Both the position numbers and the translations under genes were made by a program. Shown here one piece after another: positions 24,261 through 37,624 of a stretch of DNA of 64,000 nt (positions are counted from its first letter, which is position 1; every line of letters begins with the position of its first letter). The stretch lies in contig OX359282.1 of assembly GCA_947179155.2 (NCBI GenBank), positions 27,025,721-27,089,720 of the forward strand, given 5' to 3'. Source of the stretch: Hedera helix (lineage: Eukaryota; Streptophyta; Magnoliopsida; Apiales; Araliaceae). Under the pieces are notes generated by a model, which was not told the origin of the DNA, searched no databases, and saw only the letters and a list, made by a program, of their open reading frames with translations.

Positions 24261-27200
24261 TGTGACGACCCCAAATCCGGGTTCCATAACCTCGAGTTTG
24301 GTTCTCACTATTCAACACATTACTAACAATTAAATACATACATTGCATTTAAATATCGCGGAATAATACATATTGGTTCCCTTCAAAAGGTTACAATACC
24401 AGGGTCTATCAACCTTAACATAATAACAGTTCCTATCACAAGGAATTACAAAAGGTTTAACAACCGTAAATACATAATTAAAGATCTAATTAGCATGCAT
24501 AAGCTAACTTAAGCTCTGGCTTTTCCTTTTCCCTTATCCTTCTTTGAGCAATCAGGATTATCTGAAAAATGGTTCATGATATAGCAAGAATGAGCAACTA
24601 GTTTGCTCAGCAAGTTTAGAACAATCATATAGATTTAATATATCATGAATGAATGGGAAATGTCATCAATGGTTCAACAATAGATATAACAATTGTGAAT
24701 GAAACAGGATTCAAATTTTAATAAACAAAATATTTGAATCTTAAAATGCTGAGTGGTCACTAAGGACCCTGAACTAACGAGGGTATAATAGAGTTTCCTC
24801 TGACCCTTTTAGTTGTTTGGTTTTCAAGGGGATCAGCCTATTCAACCCGCTGTATATGCATTACATTTAGTCACTGGCGCCCAAAGTCGGTTTCCCGACA
24901 CAAAATCCCCTAATTTAGGGTTGTTCAATTCTCAGACTTAATATAAGAAATCCGAACCCAACAATGGTTTTTTTAAAAGTATTCAAGTATTGAATTTATA
25001 AACGTAATGTCTAGCTGAACTATTAGCTTTTGACATTTTTAGTACAGTTCATGAATCAAGAACTAATAAGCTTCAAGTGCACTAAGTGCGATTTTATAAA
25101 CAATATGGATGTGGAATAATTTTTAATAATTAAACCACTTCAAGCTTTGACAATAAATACAAGTATAGAAACTTGTTCAACAATAAATGAGTAGGGTTAG
25201 AGAACTTGCCTGTTTGCTCAGCTACAAAAATTGTCTAGCTTTAACTAACTTGCTTTGAAAGACCTAACATTAATAAAGTCGGTCTAATAATTAGTACGAC
25301 GTATTTGCATAACTATACGCTTAATAACGAACTTATTTACCACATAAGTACTAACACATAAATTACATTAGTCAAAACAATGTTATTAACCTTATAGACC
25401 CTCAATCATATTAGGTTAATAATTTAATAAGTTAGAAAATATTTTTCTTAAGTGTTGGACACTTATTAAACCTTTAAACAACTTATTATAATTGTTTAAT
25501 TAAATTCAATTTATTTTATTAACTCAATCTCTTTTTAATTACTATTTAATATTGATTAAATAGAAATTTATTAATTAACTCTAGTTTTTATTTAAAATAA
25601 ACAATAACTAATTGTACTTACCTATTATTTAATTATAATTAAATAATAAATAATTGTTAACTTAGTTTTAACCTTCTTTAATTTAATGTTAATCAACCAA
25701 TAATTAACTAAGTAATTAACCTTACTTATTATTAAATTAAGGAAATTAAATAATAGTTTACTAATTTTAATCCTCTTTAATTATTATTTAATGTCAATTA
25801 AATAATAATTAATTATTTAATTAATTTTAATTATTATTTAAGGTTAAATAATAATCAAATCATTCTTATTTATTATTTAAATTAAATAATAAATTATTAC
25901 TCTAATAACTTAATTTTCATTAATCGTTATTTAATGCTAATTAAATAATAATTAATTACTTAATTATCCTTATTTATTATTTAATAATATTTAAATAATA
26001 AATAATTAATTTATAAATTTTATCTCTCTTTAAATATTATTTAATAGGCATTAAATAATAATTGCTAATTTATCATCTTTATTTATTATTAACATTTAAA
26101 ATAATAAATAAATAATAAATTTATTTAACTTAACCATGGTTTAGCTAACTAGATTAATATTTAAAATATTTAAATATCAAACTTATTGAAAAATATTCTC
26201 CCCAATATTATTTTTGCATTATTATTATTTTTGTTATAATTTTAAATTAATTTTCAAATATTTAAATTAATTAAAATTTACCCGAATGGCATTTTCGTAA
26301 TTAAGTTGAAAAACCGGACCGATGGCAATTTCGTAAATAATTCGAAAACTGAACCGAGGGCAGAATGATAATTCTGCCAAGAAAAACACGGAGGGACAGA
26401 ATCGTAATTCCGCCGAAAAATTTCTTACCGCGCATTGCGCGCGTTTTAGTTTTTACGGGTCAAAACGACGCCGTTTTTGAAAGGCCGGAAATGGCTTCCG
26501 CGCGTACGCGCGGAGTGAATTTTCTACGGACGCCAAACGACGTCGTTTGGCTCCGCGTCCTCGGTGAACAGTACCTGGCGCGCATTGCGCGAAAATTTAA
26601 TTTTTTTTTTCTTCGCAGATTGTGAACAGTGTTCCGGCTATACACATTTTAAATAAAAATATACCTTCAATAAATCTTTAACTCTTCAATAAAAATCCAA
26701 AAAATTTACCAATCACCTTATATTAATTTATAACATGAAAAAATAATTTTTCATGATTTAATATCATTATTTTTTTATAAAAAATTTTACATCACATAAA
26801 CTACCATAAATCATAACTTTTTGTATAAAACTCCATTTTGAGTGATTCAAACTTTATTTTTCTCATGATTTAATGTTCTATAATATTAGAACGTCAAACC
26901 TAAGTTTTATAAAAAATATTTTTGGTCATAAATTTCAAGACTTGATTATACACTATTAAACACATATTTTAGCATACAAAATATACCAAAATACAAACCA
27001 AACATTTTAAACTCAAGCATGACATAAATATTACAACTACACATTCATAACTATATTAACATGTTTATACTAACATGATGATTTATTAAATTTAAATACA
27101 ACACTTTATTTAAAATAACTATTACCTTGATTTAATGGTTATTCTTCTTTTTATTCCAAAATAGGTGGTGAAAGAAGATGACATGCACCAAGAACTCCTT

Positions 27201-28190
27201 CTCCTCTCTTAGTATTTTGCTCTCACTATTTTCTCACTCTCAAATGCTCTCTAGCTCTCTCTTTTGGACTTGGAAATAAAAGATGAGAAATGATTTACAA
27301 AAACTACTAACTTGTAAGTATACTTACAATTTGAATAGATATAAAATCTATATCTATCAAATTTCCATAATGAGGGTGGTTGGAGACTTGTGCAAGAATT
27401 CTAGCTAAGTACTAAGTTGGTGAAAAGAAATATGGTTTCATGTACTTTTAAAAATAAAACAAGCAATCCTTTTAATTAAATAAAAATCAAATAATACAAA
27501 ACCTCACTTTTCTCTCTCCTTCCTAGCATGATGGTCGGCTGATAGCTTGGTTTTTGTCCCAATTTTATTGTCACTTTTTCACTTTTTAATAATTAATAAG
27601 TTAATTTAAGTATTTTTCAAGTGGGCCAATCATTGGGCTTTAATTTAAAATACCAATTGGGCTTCTATTAAATTGTTTGGGCTACTAAATTGTCAAATTT
27701 TATTATTCCCCACTTGGGCTACTAATTGACCCATGTTGGGCTAATTTAATAATTTACACATTAATTATTCAATCCATGGTTAAATAAATAATTAGATTGA
27801 ATAAATAATTAAATATTCTAACCCATAAGTATTAAATTACTAAATGGACTAATAAATATTATTATTAATATTTCACATTATTTACATTAATTAATAATCA
27901 TATTAATTAATTTATTATATTTAATTAACTCATTATATTCAATTTAATTGAATATTTAATTAATAGGAAACTTATCAATTATTTTGATATTAAAACTTTA
28001 GGGTTTGTTCACTAATTTAATAACATATTAGTGACCTCCTTTAATTAATTTTAGTAATTAATTACATAATTATTTAATCACATAATTAATTAATCACATA
28101 AAAAGATTTAAATAATCTCGTAAAATTAACTCGTTGGAAATTAAATTAATAATTTAATTAATAAAGATGTGGAAATTCTAGGACCTTACA
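24261..28190 (-). repeat. 3' LTR of element B, 3,930 bp
   Basis: On the - strand it begins TGTAAGGTCCTAG next to the polypurine tract and ends GTCGTCACA. It contains a ~1 kb AT-rich stretch of TTATTTAAT/ATTAAATAA inverted motifs (about 25400-26280) and a GC palindrome cluster with the perfect 16-base CCGCGCGTACGCGCGG (26498-26513) and the perfect 20-base GCCAAACGACGTCGTTTGGC (26532-26551). Small ORFs here (26365-26625) recur in the other LTR and are not genes. Confidence 0.96.
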
Positions 28191-28203
28191 TTCTCCCCTC
28201 CTT
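28191..28203 (-). other. Polypurine tract of element B
   Basis: Read on the - strand it is AAGGAGGGGAGAA, directly before the 3' LTR start. Confidence 0.9.
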
Positions 28204-28238
28204 ATAAAAATTCCGTCATCGGAATTGTAAAAATAAGG

Positions 28239-30205
28239 TTACTCAAATAAAAACGGGTAATTTGCCCTCATTTCCTCCTCTAATTCCCACGTAGCTTCTT
28301 CAATGGCGTGATTCCTCCAAAGTACTTTGACAGAATGAATTATCTTATTTCTCAGTTTCTGTTCCTTCCTATCGAGTATCTGAACAGGAACTTCTTCATA
28401 TGATAAGTCCTTCCCGACTTGAATTGGTTCATAGGATATAACATGCTTGTAGTCTGGTTTGTATGGCCGCAATACTGACACGTAAAACACATTGTGAATA
28501 TGTTCCAATTCAAGAGGTAAAGCTACCTCGTATGCTACTTCACCCACTCTCCTCAATATTTTGAACGGTCCTATGAACCTTGGACTCAGTTTTCCCTTCT
28601 TTCCAAACCTGATCTTCCCTTTCCAGGGAGATACCTTAATGAACACAAAACTCCCCACTTCGAAGTCTCGTTTCTGTCGATGTAAATCAGCGTATTTCTT
28701 TTGACGGTCTTGAGCTGCTACTAGCCGAACTCTTATTACCTTGATAATTTCTACCGTTTGTTGAACCAATTCTGGCCCCAACAGTCGGCGTTCTCCTACC
28801 TCATCCCAACATAGAGGTGTTCTGCATTTTCTGCCATATAAAGCTTCGTAAGGCGGCATACCTATGCTCGCATGATAACTGTTGTTATATGCAAACTCAA
28901 CAAGTGGTAGATGGATTTCCCAACTGCCCTTGAAATCCATCACGCAGGCCCTGAGCATATCTTCCAATGTCTGAATTGTTCTCTCACTTTGCCCATCAGT
29001 CTGCGGATGATACGCTGTACTCATTCTCAACTGTGTCCCCAATCTCTCCTGAAGACTTCTCCAAAATTTTGACGTGAAGCGCGGATCTCTGTCTGACACA
29101 ATCGATACCGGCACCCCATGTCTTGAAACTATCTCTTTGATGTACAATTTGGACAACTGATCCAAACTGAACCTAATCTTGATCGGCAAAAAGTGCGCTG
29201 ACTTTATTAGTCGATCCACAATCACCCAAATTGCGTCATATCCCTTCTGTGTTGCTGGAAGTCCTACCACAAAATCCATTGTGATATGCTCCCATTTCCA
29301 CTCAGGAATTTCTAACGGCTGTAACAATCCACTTGGTCTCTGATGTTCGGCCTTTACCCTTTGACAAGTTAGGCATCGGCTGACACATTCTGCAACCTCC
29401 CTTTTTAAATTCGGCCACCAAAAATGCTGACGTAGATCTTGATACATCTTCGTACTCCCCGGATGTATCGAGTATCTCGTACTGTGGGCCTCTTGCAAAA
29501 TTTCCTCTCGTAATTCAGGCACTAGCGGTACCCAAACACGATTCTCAAATCTCAGCAATCCCATGCTATCAATTTTAAACTTGACCTCTTCTCCATCGGT
29601 CATCCTCTTCCGGATTCAGTCACACTCCTCATCTTTGTCTTGAGCCTCTTTCACCCTATCTAACAAGGTTGGGCTCACCTCGACTTCTAATGACTCGTTT
29701 GGACTTCTCACTTCCAACTCCATTCGAGCCATCTCTTGAACCAATTGTTCTTGATCTGTCAATATGAACAATTTCTCCCTGCTCTTTCTACTCAGAGCAT
29801 CCGCTACTACGTTGGCCTTGCCGGGATGATATAGAATTTCACAATCATAATCTTTGATCAATTCCAACCATCTCCGTTGCCTCATATTCAACTCCTTCTG
29901 TGTGAAGATATATTTTAGACTCTTATGGTCTGTGAATATCTCACATTTCTCTCCATACAAATAATGCCTCCAAATTTTAAGGGCAAACACTACCGCTGCC
30001 AATTCCAAGTCGTGGGTAGGATATCCCTTCTCATAATCTTTTAATTGTCTGGACGCATACGCAACGACTTTGCCGTTTTGCATAAGCACACAGCCAAGCC
30101 CCTTGTGCGATGCATCACTGTAGACCGTAAAACCTCCTGTATCGTCTGGTAAGGTCAATACAGGTGCTTCACTAAGTCTTTTCTTTAACTCCTGAAAACT
30201 TTCCT
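28239..30205 (-). pseudogene. Element B pol, 3' part: RNase H, integrase, chromodomain
   Basis: Continuation of the element B polyprotein downstream of the solo LTR. 30158-29616 encodes RNase H (VYSDASHKGLGC, LELAAVVFALK, FTDHKSLKYIF, VVADALSRKS). A TGA at 29616-29618 stands where element A has Arg. The frame then reopens to 28239 with the integrase zinc region (HSTRYSIHPG...CLTCQ), the catalytic core (MDFVVG, SDRDPRF, GQSERTIQTLE) and a complete chromodomain tail (VKVLWRNHAIEEATWELEEE) ending at TGA-equivalent 28239. Unlike element A, the chromodomain has no stop. Confidence 0.93.
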
Positions 30206-30849
30206 TGTAAGACCCCGAATTTTATGAAATATAAAATTTAATTTTTCTTCATATATATATTTTTTTTTCATGAAACAGTAAATTGTTAAATTGATAAAGT
30301 TAAAAGTTAAGGATGTTATGTGTAAATTATATTTTGTCGGACAATATTCGTTTTGTCGGGGAATATTCGTTTGGTCGGGGAATATTCGTGTCGTACGACG
30401 GCGCCGAAATAACAAATTATTTGTGGACCCCACAAAGGAATATTTGTCGGATATAGAAAACGACATAAATAACCTTTTTAAATAAAAATAGTCAACGGAA
30501 CTGTTAAAATACCGGTGATAAAAGAATAGTAGCATACGGTAGTTATTGGTATTTTCTGTAGCACTCGGTACTCTACAGTAACACACGGTATTGCATAGTG
30601 TCTCATATTTTTGGTCTGATAATTGACACCGTAACTGTTACGCATCATTTCATCGATAATTGTCACAGTAACATATGCACAGTAATTCACATTATTGAAT
30701 CAATAATTGTCATTACACAGTAACGTATGCTTTATTTTACATTATTGTTATCTCTATTATGATGTTATTTAAACAGTTGTATTTCATTAATTTATTGACT
30801 TGATATCTAAGAGCTAACTATACTGTATTTATAACAATTAGTCATAATA

Positions 30850-31210
30850 ATTGAATTGATAAAGTTATTTGTTTATAATATAAAGTTAGGTGATTATTAG
30901 GTGATATGAAATGAATGGTGTAGATTAAAGTGTGAAATATTGTTGAATAATTGAATTGATTTGTTTATAATATAAAGTTAGGTGATATGAAATGAATGGT
31001 GTAGATTAAAGTGTGAATTATTGTTGAATAATTGAATTGATTTGTTTATAATATAAAGTTAGGTGATTATTAGGTGATATGAAATGAATGGTGTAGATTA
31101 AAGTATGAATTATTGTTGAATAATTAAATTGATTTGTTTATAATATAAAGTTAGGTGATTATTAGGTGATATGAAATGAATGGTGTAGATTAAAGATAAT
31201 ATAATATTTG
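30850..31210 (+). repeat. Tandem ~90-110 bp units in solo LTR
   Basis: Four or so copies of a unit containing TTTGTTTATAATATAAAG, TTAGGTGATATGAAATG and GGTGTAGATTAAAG lie directly upstream of the TATA box. As U3 repeats they could act as enhancers (inference). Confidence 0.85.
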
Positions 31211-31283
31211 AAATGGATGGTGTAGATTAAAAGATGATCTTTAAATGAATGGTTTAGATTAAAGGAATGATAAGATTTTTGGC

Positions 31284-31291
31284 TATAAATA
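31284..31291 (+). promoter_or_regulatory. TATA box of the solo LTR
   Basis: TATAAATA in the context GGCTATAAATAGAAGCC, a strong plant-type TATA element, followed by pyrimidine-rich leader sequence. Confidence 0.7.
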
Positions 31292-31814
31292 GAAGCCTTA
31301 ACTTAAGGATTTTTCATAAACTTCCTTACTTGTTCTTTCTTTCTCTCTCTAAATACTTTTTGTGTAAGTTCTCTCTAAGTGTTCTTAAGTCATTCCTAGT
31401 TTTGAAATCTTTTGCATTCTTCTTTGAATTCCCGAGTAGAATTTTCTTATGTACAGTAACTCTTTCGAAAAATCGTAGTAAATTCATTATTTGTCAGAAT
31501 TTAATGAATTAAAAGCCTGTCTCTTCAGTTTTTCGTCATCTACAACTTTGAAGAAGGAAGAAAAGTCATCTGAAATCATCTTCATGCCTTAAAATACTAA
31601 AAACCGTAACCTATTCTGATTTTCGTCACTATTTTCAGTCTTAGCTTTGAAAATTCATAACTCATTCATATTAACTCCGAATTGAGTGATTATTGAGTCT
31701 ATGTCGTCTATCTTTTCGAGAGTAACATTATTTTAAAAACATAAAGAGATTTTAAAAAACTCTAGAAGACTCAAAAGTCAGATTCTTTACTGCTACAAAC
31801 AAGGAAGGATTTGT

Positions 31815-32460
31815 TCGGCTATAAACTTGTTTCACAATATCAAGGTAAGGAATATCATTCTTTTCACACTCTTAAATTTACTACGGTCAGGGATACCATC
31901 TTTTTCATCTTCCATTATTCAAACTTACTACGGTAAGGAATATCATATTCTTTCATATTCTATTATTCAAACTTGCTACAGTAAGGGATGTCATTTTCTT
32001 TCATACTCTTAAATTTACTACTCGTAAGGAATATCATCTTCTTTCATATTCTATTATTTAAACGTACTATGGTAAGGGATACCATCTTTTTCATCTTCCA
32101 TTATTCAAACGTACTATGGTAAGGGATTATCATTATTTGATTCTCGATAATAATATTGTTTCTTCCTTACTCATAAGACGTGCATTTTATTTCCATGTAT
32201 TAAATTGTGGGAATAACCTTACGGAGCGGATTGCCGCCTGTTGGTGAATAACCTTTCGTATTCATTCATTATTAATCTCTGAGAATAACCTTACGGAGCG
32301 GATTGCCGCCTGTTTGGTGAATAACTCTTTGTACTCAAATTCTATTAAATTGTGGGAATAACTTTACGGAGCGGATTGCCGCCTGTTGGTGAATAACCCT
32401 TTGTATTAATTTCCTTCACCTTTTGTTAATCAAACCTGCTACGGTAAGGGATATTATTTT
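31815..32460 (+). repeat. Two minisatellite series in solo LTR
   Basis: Series 1 (about 31840-32140) repeats a ~60-base unit with CTACGGTAAGGGATATCAT and CTTTCATAC. Series 2 (about 32205-32405) has three copies of a ~75-base unit with GGAATAACCTTACGGAGCGG and TTGCCGCCTG. Further copies of TTTGGCCCGTAGTGCAAAGA occur near 32910 and 33010. Confidence 0.85.
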
Positions 32461-33605
32461 CTTTCATACTCCTAAATCGAAATTTATTATGGAACTATTG
32501 CTTCTATAATTCCTGAAAATATTATATGTTCCATAATAGTTGAACTTCATTATTTCAACTGAACCTTCCTATTTTCTGAACCTTTCTATTGAACTGTATC
32601 CGTTATTCTGAACTGTGGATCTTGAATATCATTTTTAAATTTTACTCCACATCATGTTGACAATTTGGATATTATTTGAATCTGCACAAAGTAAACTTTC
32701 GAAATTTATTGTTCATCCTATTTCTTCTGTTCATCAATTGTCTCACTATCATTTGAACTAATCTTCAAGAATCAAGCTGTTGTGAACATCTGTGGCCGGG
32801 GGCACAGATGTGATATATTTGTTGAACAGATGATAGGTTAAAGGCGATATAATAGGTTAAAGGCGATACATCTGTTCGGTGTCTTTTATGGCACGTGGTG
32901 AATGTTCTCTTTGGCCCGTAGTGCAAAGATGAACTGTTGATTGGTATGATTATGACCAAAGGCTGAATCTGGTATAATCATGATCGTTGGTGCTATATTG
33001 AATATCTTTGGCCCGTAGTGCAAAGATGAACTGTTGATGTGCATGATTATGATCAGGAACTGTGAATTTATATTATCATGACTAATGGTATTTCAGATGA
33101 TAAAAGTTGATGATGTTTTTACGAAAAAGAGAAGCGAGTGGACATTATAGTCTGCATTATTCTTCTAATAGATTGCTCATTCCGCTGCTATTATTGATCT
33201 GAACATTGTTTAAGAATTTAACTGCAGTTTTTGATATAAACCTTGTATTCTATTGTATTCTATCAAGAACTCAACTGTTGAAGGCTAATGATAATTTATT
33301 CGTCATTATCTTAGTCATGATATTTCTTACTGGGCTATTTGAGCTCACCCTTTCTTTTGTTCCATTGTTTTTCAACAGGAGATGAAAACATAACAGGGTC
33401 TAGTCGGGGAATGGAGTGAGGGTCCGAGGAATAGTTATCATAGTTTTTCACGTTTTGTAAAATAGTGTGGCAATAATAGTGAAGACTTAGTTGTGTATTA
33501 TTATACACTGTATTGTTGTACGTTGTGCTTTGTTGTAATAATTTTGTTGTAGTCTTTTGACGACTCAAGTTTGGGCTGTGTGGGCCCAAATTTGGGGGCG
33601 TCACA

Positions 33606-36173
33606 TTCCTCACACTTCTCCGTCCACACGTATTTTACCGTCTTTCTTGTTAAGTTGGTCAACGGTGTTGCTATCTTTGAGAAGTCTTGTATGAACCTCC
33701 GATAGTAACCCGCTAACCCTAAGAAACTTCTTACTTCTGTCGGCGTCCTTGGTTATTCCCAATTCATTACCGATTCAACCTTCGCCGGATCAACCGAAAC
33801 TCCCTCTTTGTCAATAACATGACCTAGAAATTGAACTCTTTCCAACCAGAATTCACACTTTGAAAACTTAGCGTACAACCGCTCCTTCCGTAAAATCTCC
33901 AACACCAATCTTAGGTGTTCAGCATGCTCCTCCTCCGTTTTGGAATACACCAGAATATCGTCAATGAACACGACTACAAATTTATCCAAGTATTGCTTGA
34001 ATATTCTGTTCATCATGTCCATAAATGCGGCTGGCACATTTGTTAGTCCAAACGACATCACCAGAAACTCATAATGCCCATATCGAGTTCTGAATGCCGT
34101 CTTGGGTACATCCTCCTTCCTGACTTTCAACTGATGATAACCAGTCCTTAAGTCAATCTTTGAAAAGTACTTCGCCCCTTTCAATTGATCGAAAAGATCG
34201 TCAATTCGTGGTAACGGGTACTTGTTCTTAATTGTCACCTTATTCAGCTCTCTATAATCCATACACAATCTCATCGATCCATCCTTCTTCTTTACAAACA
34301 GCACCGGTGCTCCCCATGGAGAAACACTTGGCTGAATGTACTTATTATCTAACAACTCCTACAATTGCACCATCAATTCCTTCAGTTCTACCGGAGCCAT
34401 CCTATATGGTGCTTTCGATATCGGTGTTGTCCCCGGTACTAAATCAATCACAAATTCTATCTCCCTGTCCGGCGGTAAACCCGGCAGTACATCTGGAAAA
34501 ACATCCGTAAACTCCCTAACTACTGGTATTTGCTCCATCTCGGGACTCACCACTTGTGTGTCAACCACATGAGCCAAATACCCTACACAACCTTTCTTCA
34601 ATAATTTCTTGGCTTGCATCATCGTCAAACAAGAAGACTGTCTTGACGACTTGCTGCCATAAAATACAACCTTAGACTTATTTGGTGTCTTAAGGTGTAT
34701 GCACTTCTTCTGACAATCAATTATCGCCCCGTGGTTAAACAACCAATCCATCTCAAGTATTACATCAAATTCCCCCAAACGTATTGGAATTAGATTTACA
34801 TTTAACTTCTGACCCCTGATTTCAGCACAACAATTTCTATGTATGTACTCTACCGGAATCACTTCCTTATTAGCAACTTCTATGTTCATTGAGTTTTCTA
34901 GTTTGTCTCTAGGCAATTCTAACCTTCTAGTGAAATCATCAGACACAAATGAACAGGTAGCACCCGAATCAAACAATACATATGCATTTATATTATTGAT
35001 CGGAATAATACCTGACACCACGTCTTTTGACCCCACGGCATCTTGTACTGTCATATTGAAAGTCCGGGCTGTCGGCTTGTTCTGTGGTACCGGTCCCCCG
35101 ATAGCCAGTTTGCTGTTATTGCCCTTGTAGCCGCTACCCCCGTCATTCTTCTTCTTAGGGCAATCCTTTATCAGGTGGTCAGATGCTCCGCAAGAAAAGC
35201 ATCTCACTTTCTTTGGGAGGGGACAATTTGGAGAAATATGTCCCACCTGACCACAATTGTAGCACGTGTTCTTGCCTTTCCTGCACTCCCCGAAATGATT
35301 CTTTCCACAAATATTGCATGCTGGCTTTTTCTGAACACTTCCTTGTTGATTCCCCGAGCTCTTGTCATTACTGTTGTCCCATTTGCGCTTATTGTTGTTA
35401 TTGTTATTATTGCCTCCACTGTTGCTATTCTTGCTTCCCCCTTCATTTTTCTTCTTGTTTCTCTCCTGGTTGTACTTGGTTAATGCGTCGCTTCCTCCTT
35501 CAGCAATGATTAACTTCTCTAGCAAAGTTGCGAACGAGTCAATCTGCAGTGCTGCTACCTTGTTGAATATCCAAGGTCTCAATCCATTCTCAAACCTCCT
35601 GGCCTTGCGTTCCTCCGTGTCTACCTGATGTGGAGCGAACCTGGCCAGCTCATTAAATTTTGCCGCGTACTCCGGTACCGACATGTTCTCCTGTTTCAGT
35701 TCTAGAAACCTTACCTCCATCCTACTCTTCATACTTTTCGGGAAATAATTCTCGTCGAATATTTCCTTAAATTTTGTCCAGGGCACCACACCATCCCCAG
35801 CCCTATTCTGATTGGCTTCCCACCAGAAATTGGCTTCGCCCTTCATCATGTAGGCAGCAAAAACTGTCATTTGCTCCTCAGCTACTCTTGCAATAACGAA
35901 CGCCTTCTCTATCTCCTTTATCCAAGACTGGGCCTCTATCGGGTCCGACGTTCCCCTAAACTCTGGCGGTCCCACCGCTTTAAAATCTTTGAAATTTGCC
36001 AACTGAGTTGGTGGTGGTGGTGGTGGATTTGCTACAACAGGATGTCTGTGTTGCATTGCCTCAGCTAGCATGTCGACGAAGTTTTGCATAGGGTCTACGT
36101 TGTGTCCCCCCGCGTCGTTGTTAACTGACTCTTCTACCCCCTGGTTCCTTGGTGGTTGTCTACGTGGCGGCAT
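33606..36173 (-). pseudogene. Element B gag-protease-RT part of the polyprotein
   Basis: Starts at ATG 36173 (MPPRRQPPRN). The gag core is open, with three zinc knuckles (CNICGKNHFGEC, CYNCGQVGHISPNC, CFSCGASDHLIKDC), protease with FDSGATCSFVS, and RT with YRELNKV, SKIDLRTGYHQL and FIDD (near 33957-33968). TAG at 34359-34361 and TAA at 33753-33755 replace Gln codons. The frame is then cut by the solo LTR at 33605. At the gag position where element A has TAG, this copy reads Trp, showing that stop to be a mutation in A rather than a family trait. Confidence 0.93.
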
Positions 36174-36525
36174 TTTCTATTATAAACAAAAATTTACATT
36201 ATTATACTGGTTTCATCTTTTTCATTTCATTATTTTGTATCTTAGACAATATTTAGCTAAAATACAAATAATTATTTCAACACACATATAAACATAAATT
36301 TGACTGCATTTATATTCATATGCTAAAAAAGTAGTGCATAGCACTTTACATCGACAGCATACTGCTATAAATGCTTCTATCCCTGAGAAGCTACAAAAGA
36401 TGGGATCTGACATATCCTACAACTTCCTAGAGTTGGGATTTAGTGACATATTAACCCTATAATAAAACAAAAGTTGGGTTCTACTGCATCTATTTACATA
36501 CGAAATTAGAAAACAACTACTACTA
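36174..36525 (-). other. Spacer between gag and ORF1 of element B
   Basis: 352 bases, AT-rich, homologous in part to 2141-2487 of element A. No coding region is supported. Confidence 0.6.
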
Positions 36526-37383
36526 CTACTGACTGCGCATCCCCCTACGGATCGCGTCGTCATACTCCTCATCCCCGATGGCCATCACCACACTCCTGCT
36601 GATGGTATGCATAGACTGGCCCTCCTCAGCTGGGTAGTAGTGCACCCTGCTCTGAAGCCTACCATATGAAGATCGGTAGACGTAGCTAAGTCTATCCGTC
36701 CTCACCCGCTTCTCGCGGACCTCCTCCTCTAGCTCAATCATCTGACCATAAGCGGCATCCCGCTGTCTCTCCATCTCTATACGGTCCTCTATCGCCTCCT
36801 GCCAGTGTGCACGGATGGCGGCCTTCTCTGCCTGAACCTGCTGAACCTTCAGCTCAGCCTCGGCTAACCTAGTCTCAGCTACTGCTAACTTAGCCTGCAG
36901 CTCCACATCCTGATCTACCAGCTGATGTGTCAGCACTGCAAAGTGCTCCACCGAATCCTCGTACTCCTGTATCTGATCCTCAAGTCCTACAATCCTCTCC
37001 TTCAGCTCTGTGTTCTCGCCAGAGAACTGATAAGCCGCATCCCTATACTGATCCTCCATGTGCTGGTGGGTCAGATTCTGCTCCTCTAGATGCTGGACCC
37101 TTGCCTCCAGCCCCTCGTTCCTATCGGTCAGTCCCTCTATGATGTCAGCGGCAGTGGTGCCCATGCCATCAGCTGACTCCTCCTCCTCAGACTCCTCAGA
37201 CTCTGCCTCATCCTCACTGTAAGGCCTCATGACTCCGCCCCAGACGGGCTCCACATGATCCCCCTCCTCAGGATCTGACTCTGGCTCCTCTACGGGTGCA
37301 GCCACCAACGGCTGTGCAGTATCCATATGGATATCAATATAGTCCTCCTCAGCAGTGCGACTCAACTGTCCGATCTCTGCCAT
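36526..37383 (-). CDS. Element B ORF1: acidic coiled-coil protein upstream of gag
   Basis: An intact 285-residue homologue of the element A ORF1. Start and end match (MAEIGQ; RRGMR), as do the acidic N-terminus with Glu/Ser runs, the central heptad-rich coiled coil, and the conserved tail (DRLSYVYRSS, VHYYPAEEGQ, HTIS, AIGDEEY). It is about 30 residues longer, mainly through an extra stretch inside the coiled coil (around residues 120-160, YEDSVEHF...LQAKLA). Both copies stay open while the neighbouring gag-pol frames have acquired stops, which hints at, but does not prove, selection. No known enzymatic or nucleic-acid-binding motif is visible. Confidence 0.78.
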   Translation of the reverse strand: MAEIGQLSRTAEEDYIDIHMDTAQPLVAAPVEEPESDPEEGDHVEPVWGGVMRPYSEDEAESEESEEEESADGMGTTAADIIEGLTDRNEGLEARVQHLEEQNLTHQHMEDQYRDAAYQFSGENTELKERIVGLEDQIQEYEDSVEHFAVLTHQLVDQDVELQAKLAVAETRLAEAELKVQQVQAEKAAIRAHWQEAIEDRIEMERQRDAAYGQMIELEEEVREKRVRTDRLSYVYRSSYGRLQSRVHYYPAEEGQSMHTISRSVVMAIGDEEYDDAIRRGMRSQ

Positions 37384-37612
37384 CCTATATCATAAAACAA
37401 TAACACACGTTAGTACAGCAATAAAATATATTCATTGATGAAATGAAATGATATTTTATCATGTACATCTCGGCTCGATGGATTTTCTCAATCCATCTCC
37501 AAAAATACACAACATGATGAATCTCCTCGATTCATCTCCTAACGCACTCGATATGAGTTTAATACTAAGGTTATAACTTAGGTTTCGTAAATCCTAACGT
37601 TTCTAACCTACA

Positions 37613-37624
37613 GCTCTGATACCA
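37613..37624 (-). other. Primer binding site of element B
   Basis: TGGTATCAGAGC on the - strand, three bases from the LTR start at 37628, the same spacing as element A. It is complementary to initiator tRNA-Met. Confidence 0.93.

Larger units (their letters stand above)
30206..33605 (+). mobile_element. Solo LTR of the element C family, 3,400 bp
   Basis: It begins TGTAAGACCCCG and ends GGGGGCGTCACA, with a perfect TSD TTCCT (30201-30205, 33606-33610), inside the RNase H region of element B. No internal region remains. The first ~580 and last ~240 bases match the LTR of element C, but the middle ~2.6 kb does not. That middle holds a TATA box at 31284 and several minisatellites. Confidence 0.95.

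Noticed and set aside
26365..26645. Small ORFs repeated at 46036-46316
   Set aside because: They lie in the GC-rich palindrome cluster of the element B LTRs and are repeated only because the LTR is duplicated.
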